Origin: Chlamydoabsidia padenii
Lineage: Eukaryota > Mucoromycota > Mucoromycetes > Mucorales > Cunninghamellaceae
DNA: 64,000 nt
Direction of reading: 5' to 3'
NCBI GenBank assembly: GCA_025330725.1
Contig: JAIWND010000007.1
Coordinates: 1 to 64,000, forward strand
How positions within the stretch are numbered: position 1 is the stretch's first letter; the number at the start of each line of letters is the position of its first letter. The position numbers and the translations under genes are program-made. This document shows, piece after piece, positions 47,713 to 57,090 of this stretch. A model generated the notes under the pieces. It did not search any database, was not told the origin of the DNA, and worked only from the letters and a program-made list of their open reading frames with translations.

Positions 47713-49419
47713 CTATAGAGACCCAGTTCGTTTTGATTGCCATTCGTTTAGTAGTTCATCTTCCCATTCTTGTATTGGTACTTCGTTTGCCAAATATTGA
47801 TCCACCTTGAGTCGGTCAGGTACCTTGTTACTGTCAGTCCCCCAATCTTGATCCCAAGTATTGATAGTTGATCTATTACAACAAAACAAGAATGATCAGC
47901 ATATGTTTATATATAGATAGTATGTCACTTACTCGTCGTGTAACCAAATACCAGTGCGTTTTTGAAGGTATAAAGAAGAGTATTTACGTTCCAGTTGGAT
48001 CGCAAGGTCAATGGAGCGTTCGATATCAATATCTTGAGGTATATGTGTCATCCTAGAGTGAAGGTATTCAGGATCAGTACCAAGTAATTCATTTCTTCGG
48101 ATCAAAGTGATCTATTGCCACCCCCAAGACATAAAAAAAAACAGGTTTTAGTTACATAAAAAAGGAGAGTCAAGTTCTTTCTTCCCCCCCACTTACTGCA
48201 CTTGATAGGTAGAGAGGCATCATTATGGAGCTGGATATAAACAGGTCAAATAACCTGGTGATCAAGTTGTAATCAATCAGGTCATGACTGAACCAAGTTA
48301 AAACCCAACTTAATGCATAAAATGGCATGATATTGTTCCTGTTTTAATACCCTAGTTAGTAGTATTCCATTCCATCCAAATCCTATTCCTTTATTACCTA
48401 TTCATCATGGCCATTAGTTCTGGATCTTCGTATTCAATCATAGACATCATCAAGCGTAATTGTTTGGAGATAGGATCGAATGAATCAAGCATCGCATCTG
48501 TAAATGATACAAACAAACACCCCCCCAAGAGAAAGAGTCAAGGTGTAAATAGATAAACATCCCATGATTGATTGATTGATTAATTAATAAAAAGGATATC
48601 TGGTGAAGAAGAGTGCAATGTTTTCTGCAGCAGGAATTGCCGCCTTTTTCCCCAAGACCAATAAAAATACCGTGCATATATCATGGAATCCCTGTTTTTA
48701 GAATGATAAAGAGATATGATAATTAGTAACAATGCTCCCCCCCCCACATTGTTTGATGTTTACCTGATAATACTTGAGTCGAGGATTCCGCCACATGATT
48801 TCTACAAGCATATCATGCAATTCTTGTTGTTTATGTGTCTTCAGATTGGGTGGAATATCTACAATAAAGAAACAGTTAATTAATAATCCCGGAGATAATT
48901 TCAATCATGTTATTTGTTACCTTGTGGATAATAGTATAATGATCGTTCCACATCTTTTGATATTTGAACTGGATCAGCTATATCTTTGGCTAAACAAACC
49001 AAGAAGTAACATAGTTAATTCCCTATTGACTATATCCCTTTTTTTCCATACCATTGCCTTTTTCATCAACGTAGGTTCCTTGATGAGTTTTAAGTAATAT
49101 CGGCCTATTCAACGATACAAACGTAACAACTAGTTAATCGTCTGGCAGATCACCCCCCCCTCCTCCCTTACCAAATCAATCGCCGTAGACCATCGTGCAC
49201 AAATCCTTCAGGTTCACGGGCTAGTCTTCGTAATGAGTTAAAGTCGTTTTGGAGTATTGCTTGTCGTATCATGTGAAGCTTTTGGGCACGAAGCATAGTA
49301 TTGGCTATATGATAGAAGCAAGTCAACCAATAGTAGTATATATGTGTGTTCTTTTTTTCTTTCTTCTTACCTAAAGACATCTTCACACCCAAGGCAAGAT
49401 TCCGTGTCAAGTCATGCAT
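47713..49419 (-). CDS. GYP8: TBC-domain Rab GTPase activator, TBC1D20/Gyp8 type
   Basis: Expected to stimulate GTP hydrolysis by Rab1/Ypt1-like GTPases at ER-Golgi membranes. Ten exons encode about 370 residues. Order: RQAILQNDFNSLRRLAREPEGFVHDGLRRLIWPILL (RxxxW with the preceding basic pair), DIADPVQISKDVERSLYYYP (arginine-finger region D-x-x-R), LRYYQG-like LKYYQGFHDICTVFLLVLG (glutamine finger YYQG), then FFTRDAMLDSFDPISKQL, FYALSWVLTWFSHDL and RLFDLFISSSIMMPLYLSSAI. All introns are GT-AG except one AT-AC intron (48,500-48,599). The C-terminal membrane anchor typical of TBC1D20 is not evident; the tail is polar (…EWQSKRTGSL). Start choice: first in-frame ATG of an exon that splices in phase. 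Confidence 0.9.
48500..48599 (-). other. U12-type AT-AC intron
   Basis: On the minus strand the exon ends ...TTCACCAG, then ATATCCTTTT begins the intron, a perfect minor-spliceosome donor. The intron ends ...CATTTAC. Only the AC end restores the frame (AG + A GAT GCG gives TRDAML); the AG two bases later leads to a stop within a few codons. CACCTTGACTC, 38 nt before the 3' end, matches the U12 branch consensus core CCTTRAC, though farther from the acceptor than usual. Confidence 0.88.
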
Positions 49420-50304
49420 AAGAATAAAGTGAGTATATTTTGGAATAAAGATGAATAATGCATAAAGTTTATTTCAGTTCATTAGAACTGATAGATGTTT
49501 GCTATTTGTTGAGAAAAAGAAGATTGAAAAAAAGAAGGGTGGAAATGAAATCTCCCATTTTCCCGCCTCTTAATTTAATCCCCGCCGATGTCAGCCAAAA
49601 CAATAACGATAAGGGCTTTGACCTATGTAATCTGCATCTAAAGCATAATTCACTCTTTCTCTCACTTGATCAACTCACTTGACTGACTTAATGATGTCAA
49701 TTTATCTCTGCTTGTTTCAAATGAATGCAAAGTGACAATAGCATGTAAAACAAAAAAATAAGGCGGGATTTGAAATACAAGGAATTGTCCATTTTTGGGT
49801 AGGGTTATGCACACCCTTCTTTTTGACGCTCTAAAGATTATTGGGGTCTACCCACTACAATTGGTATTTGGGGAGGGGATGTAGCTCTTTGAATTGTCAT
49901 TCTCCAATTAAGTGGTCGGCCTAGACAAATGCTTGAAGCTGACAGGATTTGTGTCTGATCCATCCCACCTCATCTCGCTATTAAAGCTTTTATGAATTTT
50001 CATGCAAATTCTGATTTTGCTCGAATGTCCCGAGTTTTTTTTTTTTTTTATTAACTCAATAGAAAGCTATAACATTCAGGTGCGCAATGCAACAAACAAA
50101 AAAATAAAATAAAATAAACATCATTGGTTATTGAGTGATGCTGATTATAAAATCAAAAAGAAGAGACAGAAGCGGATCTATTAAGCATGTATAGAGGATT
50201 TGCCTTTTCACTTGAAAGAGATTTGTTATATGAAACAGGCTTGCATGGTTTCTCTAGTTGTTACAGATCTCATCCTATGGTCCTGATGGATACCAGGAAG
50301 AGGG

Positions 50305-50350
<46 letters not shown>

Positions 50351-50881
50351 ATCTGATCGGACTTGTGTCAATTCAATACCCGTCTTTGTACACTGAACAC
50401 ATGAATCAAATCCCCATTGTCACCACCCAAGTCAACTATGCACCAGGTAAAAATACAATAATGGCACATATAAACAAAGTAAACAGCTAGACATTTTTTA
50501 TGACGAGGGACATTGTATTGTTTTCCATTATAAGAGAAGTTTATTATAAAGAAGATATACTATTGCATCAAGTGGAAGGGGGAGGGGAAGGGCTTTACTG
50601 TATTCTAAACAATATCTATATCTACATTGATCGCCACCAATACAAAAAGGTCCGGAAGGATGACTAGATTTAGTTGGAGGAGAGTGGAGTGAGTTGTGTA
50701 TAGAGAGTCTGGTTTGTTGTTTCGCCCAGTCTATATTAATGGATTCCGGTGCCTCGATGAGTTAGCAACAATAGAGTGTTCCTCGTAAGCTTTCAAATGA
50801 CAGGCACAGTAAAGTATGAAAAACCGGGAAGTATACTGGTATCCGTATCATCCAAGCTACCCCAAAATAAAATAATAAATA
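49420..50881. other. spacer with motif copies and T40 run
   Basis: GGCGGGATTTGAAA at 49,762-49,775 is the exact consensus form. TTTCCCGCC lies at 49,558 and TTTCATGCAAATTC at 49,998. A T40 run covers 50,310-50,349. No gene recognised. Confidence 0.55.
49762..49775. promoter_or_regulatory. GGCGGGATTTGAAA motif, consensus form
   Basis: The exact consensus of the recurrent spacer motif, about 343 bp upstream of the TBC gene start. Confidence 0.45.
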
Positions 50882-51139
50882 TTAGTATATAGATTGCTGG
50901 ATTGCATTCATATTGACTCCTTGTTCACCTAGTTTTCCATGATGTCCATAGGACGGTCCTTCGTGAGTATCCTGGGCATGCCTAGCAATTGAAGAAAGTT
51001 ATAAACACACTTTGTCTTGTTTAATATATACCTTTCTACTGTTTCCCATCAACATATTTACTGTGGAGACTTGCCGGTCCAAGTTGTTGTAAGTGAATCT
51101 TGTCGGTTCCATTAACGCTACTGCTACCACCCAATCGTG
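50882..51139 (-). CDS. possible 3' exons of a small gene
   Basis: Two exons, 51,139-51,040 and 50,981-50,882, join through a 58-nt GT-AG intron in one frame (RLGGSSSVNGTDKIHL... SKYVDGKQ|HAQDTHEGPSYGHHGKLGEQG... ending IQQSIY). The composition (Gly, His, Gln, no low complexity) is protein-like. No in-frame ATG is visible, so a first exon must lie further upstream, or the model is wrong. A competing frame (ATG near 51,165, MSFVVCFIEYKHDW...) is also open across the first exon. Family unknown. Confidence 0.35.
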
Positions 51140-51472
51140 CTTATACTCTATAAAACAAACAACAAAAGACATTTAAAACAGTTGAATGCAAACATTCACT
51201 TGTTTTCTTTTACCTATGGAAACAACCCAACCAAGTACATCATAAGTGAGATAAATTCAAGAGAAAGAGAGGAGGAAGAGAAGAAAAAAGCTGTAAGACC
51301 GGGTTTATTTAAAAAAATGAAATTTGAATTCCCGCTCTTTAAGCACACATTATATTTTCCCACCATTTCAGAATGTCTTTTCCTTCCTCTTCTTTCTCCT
51401 TTTTTGTTTTGTTTTGGTTTGTTTTTGGGCAATGCCATCATTCTTCCTCACGAAACTTGCCTCACTCCTTCA
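51140..51472. promoter_or_regulatory. spacer upstream of Ser-rich gene
   Basis: Holds AATTTGAATTCCCGC at 51,321-51,335, a copy of the spacer motif about 140 bp before the ATG. Otherwise purine-rich leader sequence. Confidence 0.4.
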
Positions 51473-53108
51473 ATGTCACATAGAAAAGAACGTTTAATAC
51501 TCAGAACACCAAGCCCAGGAATAAGGCCCTTGGATGAACCTACTGTTCCTCCTCCTCCACCTCGACCAGAAAGAACTAGACAAAGAAGGCAAGATGAAGT
51601 ACATTATACTGTTTATAAATGATATTAACATAATGCTTCTTTTAAAAAATAATCTCTTATTGGTCAATAGGATACGATCGATTGGGTAAGATGTTTTTAA
51701 AAAAAAGGATACACATTGACTGACTTCATCTTTATCATTTATATTCTCTTATTGGCTCGAAAAACAGTACTCTAACTAACTTTGACGAGGTAAAGAAGAA
51801 GAAATGTGTACTGTTAAAATAGTATACTTACTCTTATTCCTTTTACAGCGTTTGGCATCAGTTTTATCAGCAGATTCATCTACCGCCACTTCTTCAACAG
51901 CACCAATGGGGTCACCATCAGGCATGACTCGACAATCTCCTGAATCAATATCACCTTTACAATTACGCGAACAGTCCATATCGCCTTCATCACAATCATC
52001 ATCGTCATCATCATCATCAAGTCGACGATCCTACTTGACCTTTTTACATCATTTATATGACAGATCTGATAATACACGACCAAGATCATTATCACCTCAT
52101 GAATCACCACCACCTTGCTCTACATACCAATCATTACCAAGCTGGGATATTCTAGCATCACCCGATATATCTTCTTCATCACAGCAACAGTTCGACTTTT
52201 ATACAACACCCATCTCATCACCACCATCATCACCATCACAACAACCCGTTTCTAAATCAGCATCACCATCACAACAACCTGTTTCTAAATCAGCATCACC
52301 ATCGCAACAACCTGTTTCTAAATCAGCATCAATATCACCAACATCATCACAACAATCAACTGGTTCGAATACATCCATCTATACCTCACCACAACAGTCA
52401 TCACAATACTATGCTTCTTCCTCGACATCTCTCTCCCGACGACCATCCATATCAGATCTCGGTCGACATACAAAGTCCATGGCACGTCAAAATAAAGTCG
52501 CATCGGATAAGAAAAAACGTAAGTCTAAAATGGGAAATAGTATAGCTTACTTGACTTTTTAATTTTTATTCTATTTTACAGATCGTATTCCTCGATCACC
52601 ACGCCATAGACCCATCTCTCCACGTCGATCACCAGAGAAACGGATGTCAAGCCCGAAATTCCTCAGGATCAAAAGCACCAATTCTGTCACCACTTCAGTT
52701 GGATCGGATACAAGCGAAGAAGAACTGGATCATGATGTCAAGGTGCGCAGACTTTGGATGAATAGATTAAGACCAAGAGACAAGTCCAACAAAACGAACA
52801 CCACCAACATCAACAGTAATAAAGGGAAAGGGAAATTGATCGAAAATGGCAACAAGAACAATGAAAAGAAAACACCATCGCAGAAAAGAAACATCGCCAC
52901 AAAGACAAACGCAACAACAACAACAGCAACAACAACAAAAAGAAGATACATGGGTGCACGACGATTCAATTCTACCTCCTCTCATGAAGCATCTGAAATG
53001 GTTGGATCCAGCAAAGCAACAACTTCGTCTTTGAAAAAGGATACAAAGGTCTATCCAGTACGACATTCGGCAAGACAGATCAAACCAAGAAAACAGGCTC
53101 AGGGTTAG
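51473..53108 (+). CDS. Ser/Pro-rich basic disordered protein, unknown
   Basis: No family recognised. Four exons: 51,473-51,598, a 15-nt exon (DTIDW, 51,671-51,685), 51,849-52,519 and about 52,582-53,108; roughly 445 residues. The product is almost wholly disordered: Arg/Pro-rich N-terminus (PPPPPRPERTRQRRQ), a Ser run, three tandem copies of SPSQQPVSKSA, then a basic Lys/Asn/Thr-rich tail with many SP and RxxSP-like sites (RIPRSPRHRPISPRRSP). The last 20 residues contain YPVRHSARQIKPRK. It looks nuclear and heavily phosphorylated, but that is inference. The ATG is the first that fits the frame of the spliced exons. Confidence 0.75.
52231..52329 (+). repeat. 33-bp coding minisatellite x3
   Basis: Three near-identical 33-bp units (CCATCACAACAACC...TCAGCATCA) encode SPSQQPVSKSA repeats within the Ser-rich protein. 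Only silent third-position changes separate them, suggesting recent expansion. Confidence 0.9.
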
Positions 53109-53319
53109 ATATAGATTCATTAGTTGTAGTTTTTTTTTTTATCCTCATGGTAACATAGCAGCATTGATATATGTATATTGATTGATACAATAAAATCCAC
53201 CCTTGGCATCAGGACTTGTCGGTTCTTTAAAATTTGATTCCTTTTTTTTTTTAAAAAAAAAAAAAAAAATCAGAGGGACCTGCGAGTTGTCCTTCTCTCT
53301 CTTCTTCACTACATATATC

Positions 53320-53745
53320 ATGATCACCATCGAACGCCTAAAACCTGACGACATTGAACAACTAGTACCACTTGTTCAACAACAACTTTCATCAGCAGCC
53401 TCATTCGAGCTTATACAGTCCAGCCTTGACTCACCCACCAGTATCATCTGGGTAGCCAAATCAACAACACAAGTGGTCGGAACTGCCACATTAGCCATCA
53501 CTCATTGTCTCACCGGTTTACGCTGCCATATTGAAGACGTCGTGGTAGATACAGCTTGGCGACGACAAGGAATTGCACAACAATTGTTTGAAACCGCCCT
53601 CACCTATGCTCAACACACCTTGCAGGCCAGAACCATCGACCTCACCAGCCGTCCTGAACGTGTGGCCGCTAATACACTTTATAGGAAACTAGGATTTGTC
53701 GAACGGGATACACATGTTTATAGATACCAACCTCTTACAAAATAG
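53320..53745 (+). CDS. GNAT-family N-acetyltransferase
   Basis: Small single-exon acetyl-CoA-dependent acetyltransferase, 141 residues. Residues 3-20 are the first strand and helix (TIERLKPDDIEQLVPLVQQ). The core strand pair is SIIWVAKSTTQVVGTATLAI and CHIEDVVVDTAWRRQGIAQQLFETAL; the latter is motif A with the Q/R-x-x-G-x-G/A acetyl-CoA loop (RRQGIA). Motif B is DLTSRPERVAANTLYRKLGFVERDTHVYRY. Substrate cannot be told. It lacks introns among intron-rich neighbours and resembles bacterial GNATs in compactness, so past horizontal transfer is possible. Poly-T/poly-A (53,240-53,269) precedes it. Confidence 0.92.
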   Translation: MITIERLKPDDIEQLVPLVQQQLSSAASFELIQSSLDSPTSIIWVAKSTTQVVGTATLAITHCLTGLRCHIEDVVVDTAWRRQGIAQQLFETALTYAQHTLQARTIDLTSRPERVAANTLYRKLGFVERDTHVYRYQPLTK

Positions 53746-54058
53746 ATCCTCTTCTCCTCTTGTAGAAATAGCTGTTACTCTGTGTTATAGTTGTTAATAA
53801 AAATAGGGTACGCTATGCATGTATCATTGAAATGCCGCATACAAAAGTACTGTATGTAGCCAAGACGGCGGCGTTTGAAAACACCACTTACTTTTACCTC
53901 TCTTGCTAATCTCTTTCCTTTCTTCTTTTTAATTGCAACCACGGGCACCTTTTAATTACACTGTAGGTAATCCAGTGGTACAGTCTGCTGATAAAAGTAA
54001 AATACTTTTAATGACATGTAGGTAAAACACTTATTCTTCTTTTATGACATATTAATAG
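53746..54058. promoter_or_regulatory. spacer with motif copies
   Basis: ATTGAAATGCCGC (53,826) and CGGCGGCGTTTGAAAAC (53,866-53,882) lie between the GNAT gene and the poly-Q gene. An AATAAAAATAG near 53,795 can serve as the GNAT poly-A signal. Confidence 0.4.
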
Positions 54059-55210
54059 GACAATAAACAAATCACTAGCTGTTGGTCTTGTATTGAACTG
54101 ATTGGGTATGTACCTTCTTTGGGCAAGAATGTGACTCCCTTGTTGGCAGTAATGTGGCCTTTATTGATCCGGCGGATGTGACGGGGCAGCTTACTCTCAA
54201 AGAAGAAAAGGCTCTCTCACTCTACTACTTTTTGGCGACTCTGGCGGACAAGACTGTGGTGCGACACTTTATTGGTATGGATAAGATCACGAAATGGGGA
54301 AAGATCGGTAAAGACGATCGAGGACGACTGATCGACGACTTGCATCGCCAAGCAAGTGAATTCGGGATTCACATCGATCGATGCGAAGGCTCTTGGATGG
54401 CAAATGGCATGCTTCGCAGGCGGGTGGAGTCGTTGGAGAATAGCGAAGCGAATATTCCCGACAAGCGCCAACGACAAGCTCTTCCTAAACAAGCTTTTCT
54501 TCTACAACCTCTTCAGCAACAACCTCTTCAACAACAACAACAACAACAACAACTTCAGCCGCATCTATCATTCGTCGACTTCTACCGACAACAACAACAA
54601 AATCAAGACTATCAACGTTGGCTACTACAGATGCAGGCAACATCTAGCTAACCTTCGCCGGTAAAAACTCTTGACAGGCATCGGGAACACTATCGAAAAG
54701 GTATCATTACTCATGGCTCATTTTTTGTTTTTGCATGGAATCAATAGCACTTCTTCTCCTTCCTCTTCTTCTTCTGACAACACAAGCGATGGGAACACAA
54801 CGGTAAGAACGAGCACTTTCAAAATGGTATCATTACTCACATGTTATTTTTTTAGTTGTTACCTGGAATCAGTGGCACTTCTTCTGACAACATTAGTAAT
54901 GGGAACACAACGGTAAGAACAGGTACCTTTCCAAAACAGCCATCAGTATCTCACTAATCTCTTTATAGGCTATGGACATCATCCCATCGCGTCCTGTAAG
55001 TATCAAATATGTAAATCCATATCCTATTGACTAGTTTTGCTTACTGATTGTAACTTTCGGGTTTTATATAAGCGTCCGTTAACAGAGGATGAAGATGGTC
55101 ATACTGCTCCTGCTCATCGTGGCGGTCTTGGAGGTGCTCGCCGTGGTGGTGGTGGTGGTGCCCATAATTCTGATAATGGTACTGATGCGACCCGGATCAA
55201 CGAAGCTTAG
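54059..55210 (+). CDS. poly-Q / Gly-rich protein, unknown, 5' end unresolved
   Basis: Not recognised. From an acceptor at 54,058 the frame runs SCWSCIELIG | NVAFIDPADVTGQLTLKEEKALSLYYFLATLADKTVV through a compact domain with FIGMDKITKWGKIGKDDRG and SWMANGMLRRRVESL. A Gln/Leu tract from CAA/CAG repeats ends WLLQMQ. Downstream exons encode ASGTLSKSTSSPSSSSSDN, two near-identical short exons (TSSDN-S-GNTT), AMDIIPSRP and a Gly/Arg/His tail (HRGGLGGARRGGGGG) ending INEA. After WLLQMQ the genome reads ATSS then TAA (54,649-54,651). A 41-nt GC-AG intron (54,637-54,677) would skip that stop and keep frame. Otherwise the protein ends there. The start ATG was not found. Confidence 0.55.
54697..54915 (+). 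repeat. tandem duplicated exon-intron cassette
   Basis: GGTATCATTACTCA...GGAATCA...CACTTCTTCTGACAACA...GGGAACACAACGGTAAGAAC occurs twice, about 125 bp apart (starting near 54,701 and 54,826). Each copy carries one short exon and flanking splice sites, and the two exons keep the same phase. Confidence 0.75.
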
Positions 55211-55639
55211 AATAGAATAGTGTTTACCTTTGTTATTGCTAGTATTATTATTGATATTGTTGTTTATACACTAAATAAAGATATATGATTTTATCCTGAC
55301 CCTATTTATAGTATTGAAGTAAATCGAGTAATATTATTGCCATTATTATTGCTGGATGCATCCCAGCGACATTTTATTTCATACACTCAGCTACGGGTTT
55401 TGACCCAGTGCAACAAATAAAGCTCCGAAATACACATCCCCATGTATATCGACCCAGTAATAGCCAGCATTAACGGGTATTTTATACACATGGCAATTTT
55501 CCATCGTGATATTTAAATACCCGCTTGCATGATCTTCTTTCCCCTTCCATTACACAGAAAGTATTACCTTTGCTGTTGCATATCCATCCCGTTACCTTTT
55601 ATAGAATAATATCATAACAAATACATTACGAAAAGTATA
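55211..55639. other. spacer after poly-Q gene
   Basis: AATAAAG at 55,273 is the probable polyadenylation signal. TGACCCAGT-type short repeats (55,403; 55,451) are seen. No gene. Confidence 0.5.
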
Positions 55640-56235
55640 CAAACCCCAACATCTTTTATTCAATAAAAGTTTACATAATGGCCATTGTACGAAATACCTT
55701 GTATGGAGCAGTATAGCCTCAAGATCGTTCGAACCTGATTTTTGTAAAAAAAAAAAAAAAAAAAAAAGTTGCAGAATGAAAATTGACACACAAGACAAAA
55801 ATTAGTTCAAAACCCGCTTACCCTTGCCTTGAATCTTAAGAGAGCTCTACTGCCTTGATGGACAAGTGATCCTAATGATTAAAGTGGCGATGTAGACATT
55901 ATAGCCTATTTCCAACAAAGTTTACATAATGGTCATTGTACCAAGTCGCTTGAATGGAGCAGTATAGCCTCAAGATTATTTTACCCTGACTTTTGTAAAA
56001 AAAAAATTTGCAGGTTGAAAATTGACAGACAAGATAAAACTTGATTCAAAACCCGCTTACTCTCGCCTTGAATTTTGAGAGTGCTCTACTAGCTTAATGA
56101 ACAAGCGATGCTAATGATTAAAGTGGCGATGTAGACATTATAGCCTATTTCCAATAAACTTTACATAATGGTCAATATACCAAGTCCACTGTATGGAGCA
56201 GTATAGACTCAAGATCGTTTTACCCTGACTTTTGT
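55640..56235 (-). repeat. module B tandem units, right copy (inverted)
   Basis: Two full units and a partial third start with TTTACATAATGG at 55,670, 55,921 and 56,160. They share GTATGGAGCAGTATAG-CTCAAGAT, CAAAACCCGCTTA, CTCTACT-GCTT and CTAATGATTAAAGTGGCGATGTAGACATTATAGCC. They are reverse-complementary to 1165-1600 and homologous to 28,010-28,470. The T/A-run inside each unit varies from 9 to 23 nt. Confidence 0.85.
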
Positions 56236-56261
56236 TAAAAAAAAAAAAAAAGATGTCGCTC

Positions 56262-56345
56262 ACCATAGAAAATTTTGGCTCGTGTGGACGGGCTCCGCTC
56301 CATGTGGACGGGGTTCGAGTGCCTCCAACGGGCCCTCGACCGTGT
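56262..56345. other. GC-rich island inside the right repeat
   Basis: An 84-bp GC-rich stretch (GTGTGGACGGGCTCC, ATGTGGACGGGGTTCG, CAACGGGCCCTCGACC) has an internal direct repeat TGTGGACGGG. The left repeat copy has no counterpart. It looks like a small insertion of foreign or differently composed DNA. Confidence 0.5.
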
Positions 56346-56454
56346 ACACAGGAATTCGGGATTTCAACATTCAACATGTGTTACAAGCCCGAAAAGTTTA
56401 TTTTCACTTCCTCACTTTCAAATAGCGGTGCTTAAAAGCTAAATAAAAGAGAGA

Positions 56455-57090
56455 GGGACAAACGATGTATTTTTTAGAGGCGTCGTGCCACTTTAATCTT
56501 CTTCCTTTCTTTCTCTTTTTCCTCTTATTTACTCACCCTTAACATGGCATTATAACTGTACTGTATCATTGACGATGGATTGATAAATTACTGATCACAA
56601 GCCACCTCTCGCCAACTACCACCACTTACAACGAATACACAACTTTAGCACAAATGTGAAACTCACGATGGTGGGGAACGGATAGGCGAAGATGAACAAA
56701 AGCGGTGACGAAACAACTGACTCTGTGGTAATGGGGTGTGTTTGACTAATGGCGATGAATCTCTAACGGAGGGAAAGAGGATGGTAATGTGAAACTGTCT
56801 GCACCCTTCATCAAGACTTTGATACTAATACTTTTGCTTCTCTCTTCGTCTTTCTTCATGTTTAGGTAGAATTGATACATACTAACTCCTTGTGTATGGA
56901 CTATGTACTGGCGATGGACAAACTAGGGGAAAAGGTAAAGCAATCAAACAACAGGAAAAAAAGGAGATGCTGGAAAATGGGTCCTTCTCTTTTGAGTTAA
57001 CAACTTCATCAAGGCTCTGATACTAATACCTCTCTTCTCTCTCTCTTTTTCTTTCTGTCTAGGTGAATAGGTGACCCAAATACCAGCAAA
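56455..57090 (-). repeat. composite repeat module A, right copy (inverted)
   Basis: Reverse complement of 420-1065, including TTTTTTAGAGGCGTCGTGCCAC, CATGGCATTATAACTGTACTG and the CTTTGATACTAATAC and CTCTGATACTAATAC pair. There is no shared open reading frame. Confidence 0.8.

Noticed and set aside
52730..53120. Cys/Val-rich minus-strand frames
   Set aside because: They are antisense readings of CAA/CAG and AAC-rich low-complexity coding sequence.
56270..56345. GGGGTTCGAGTGCC in a GC-rich stretch as a possible tRNA
   Set aside because: No acceptor, D or anticodon stems can be paired around it.
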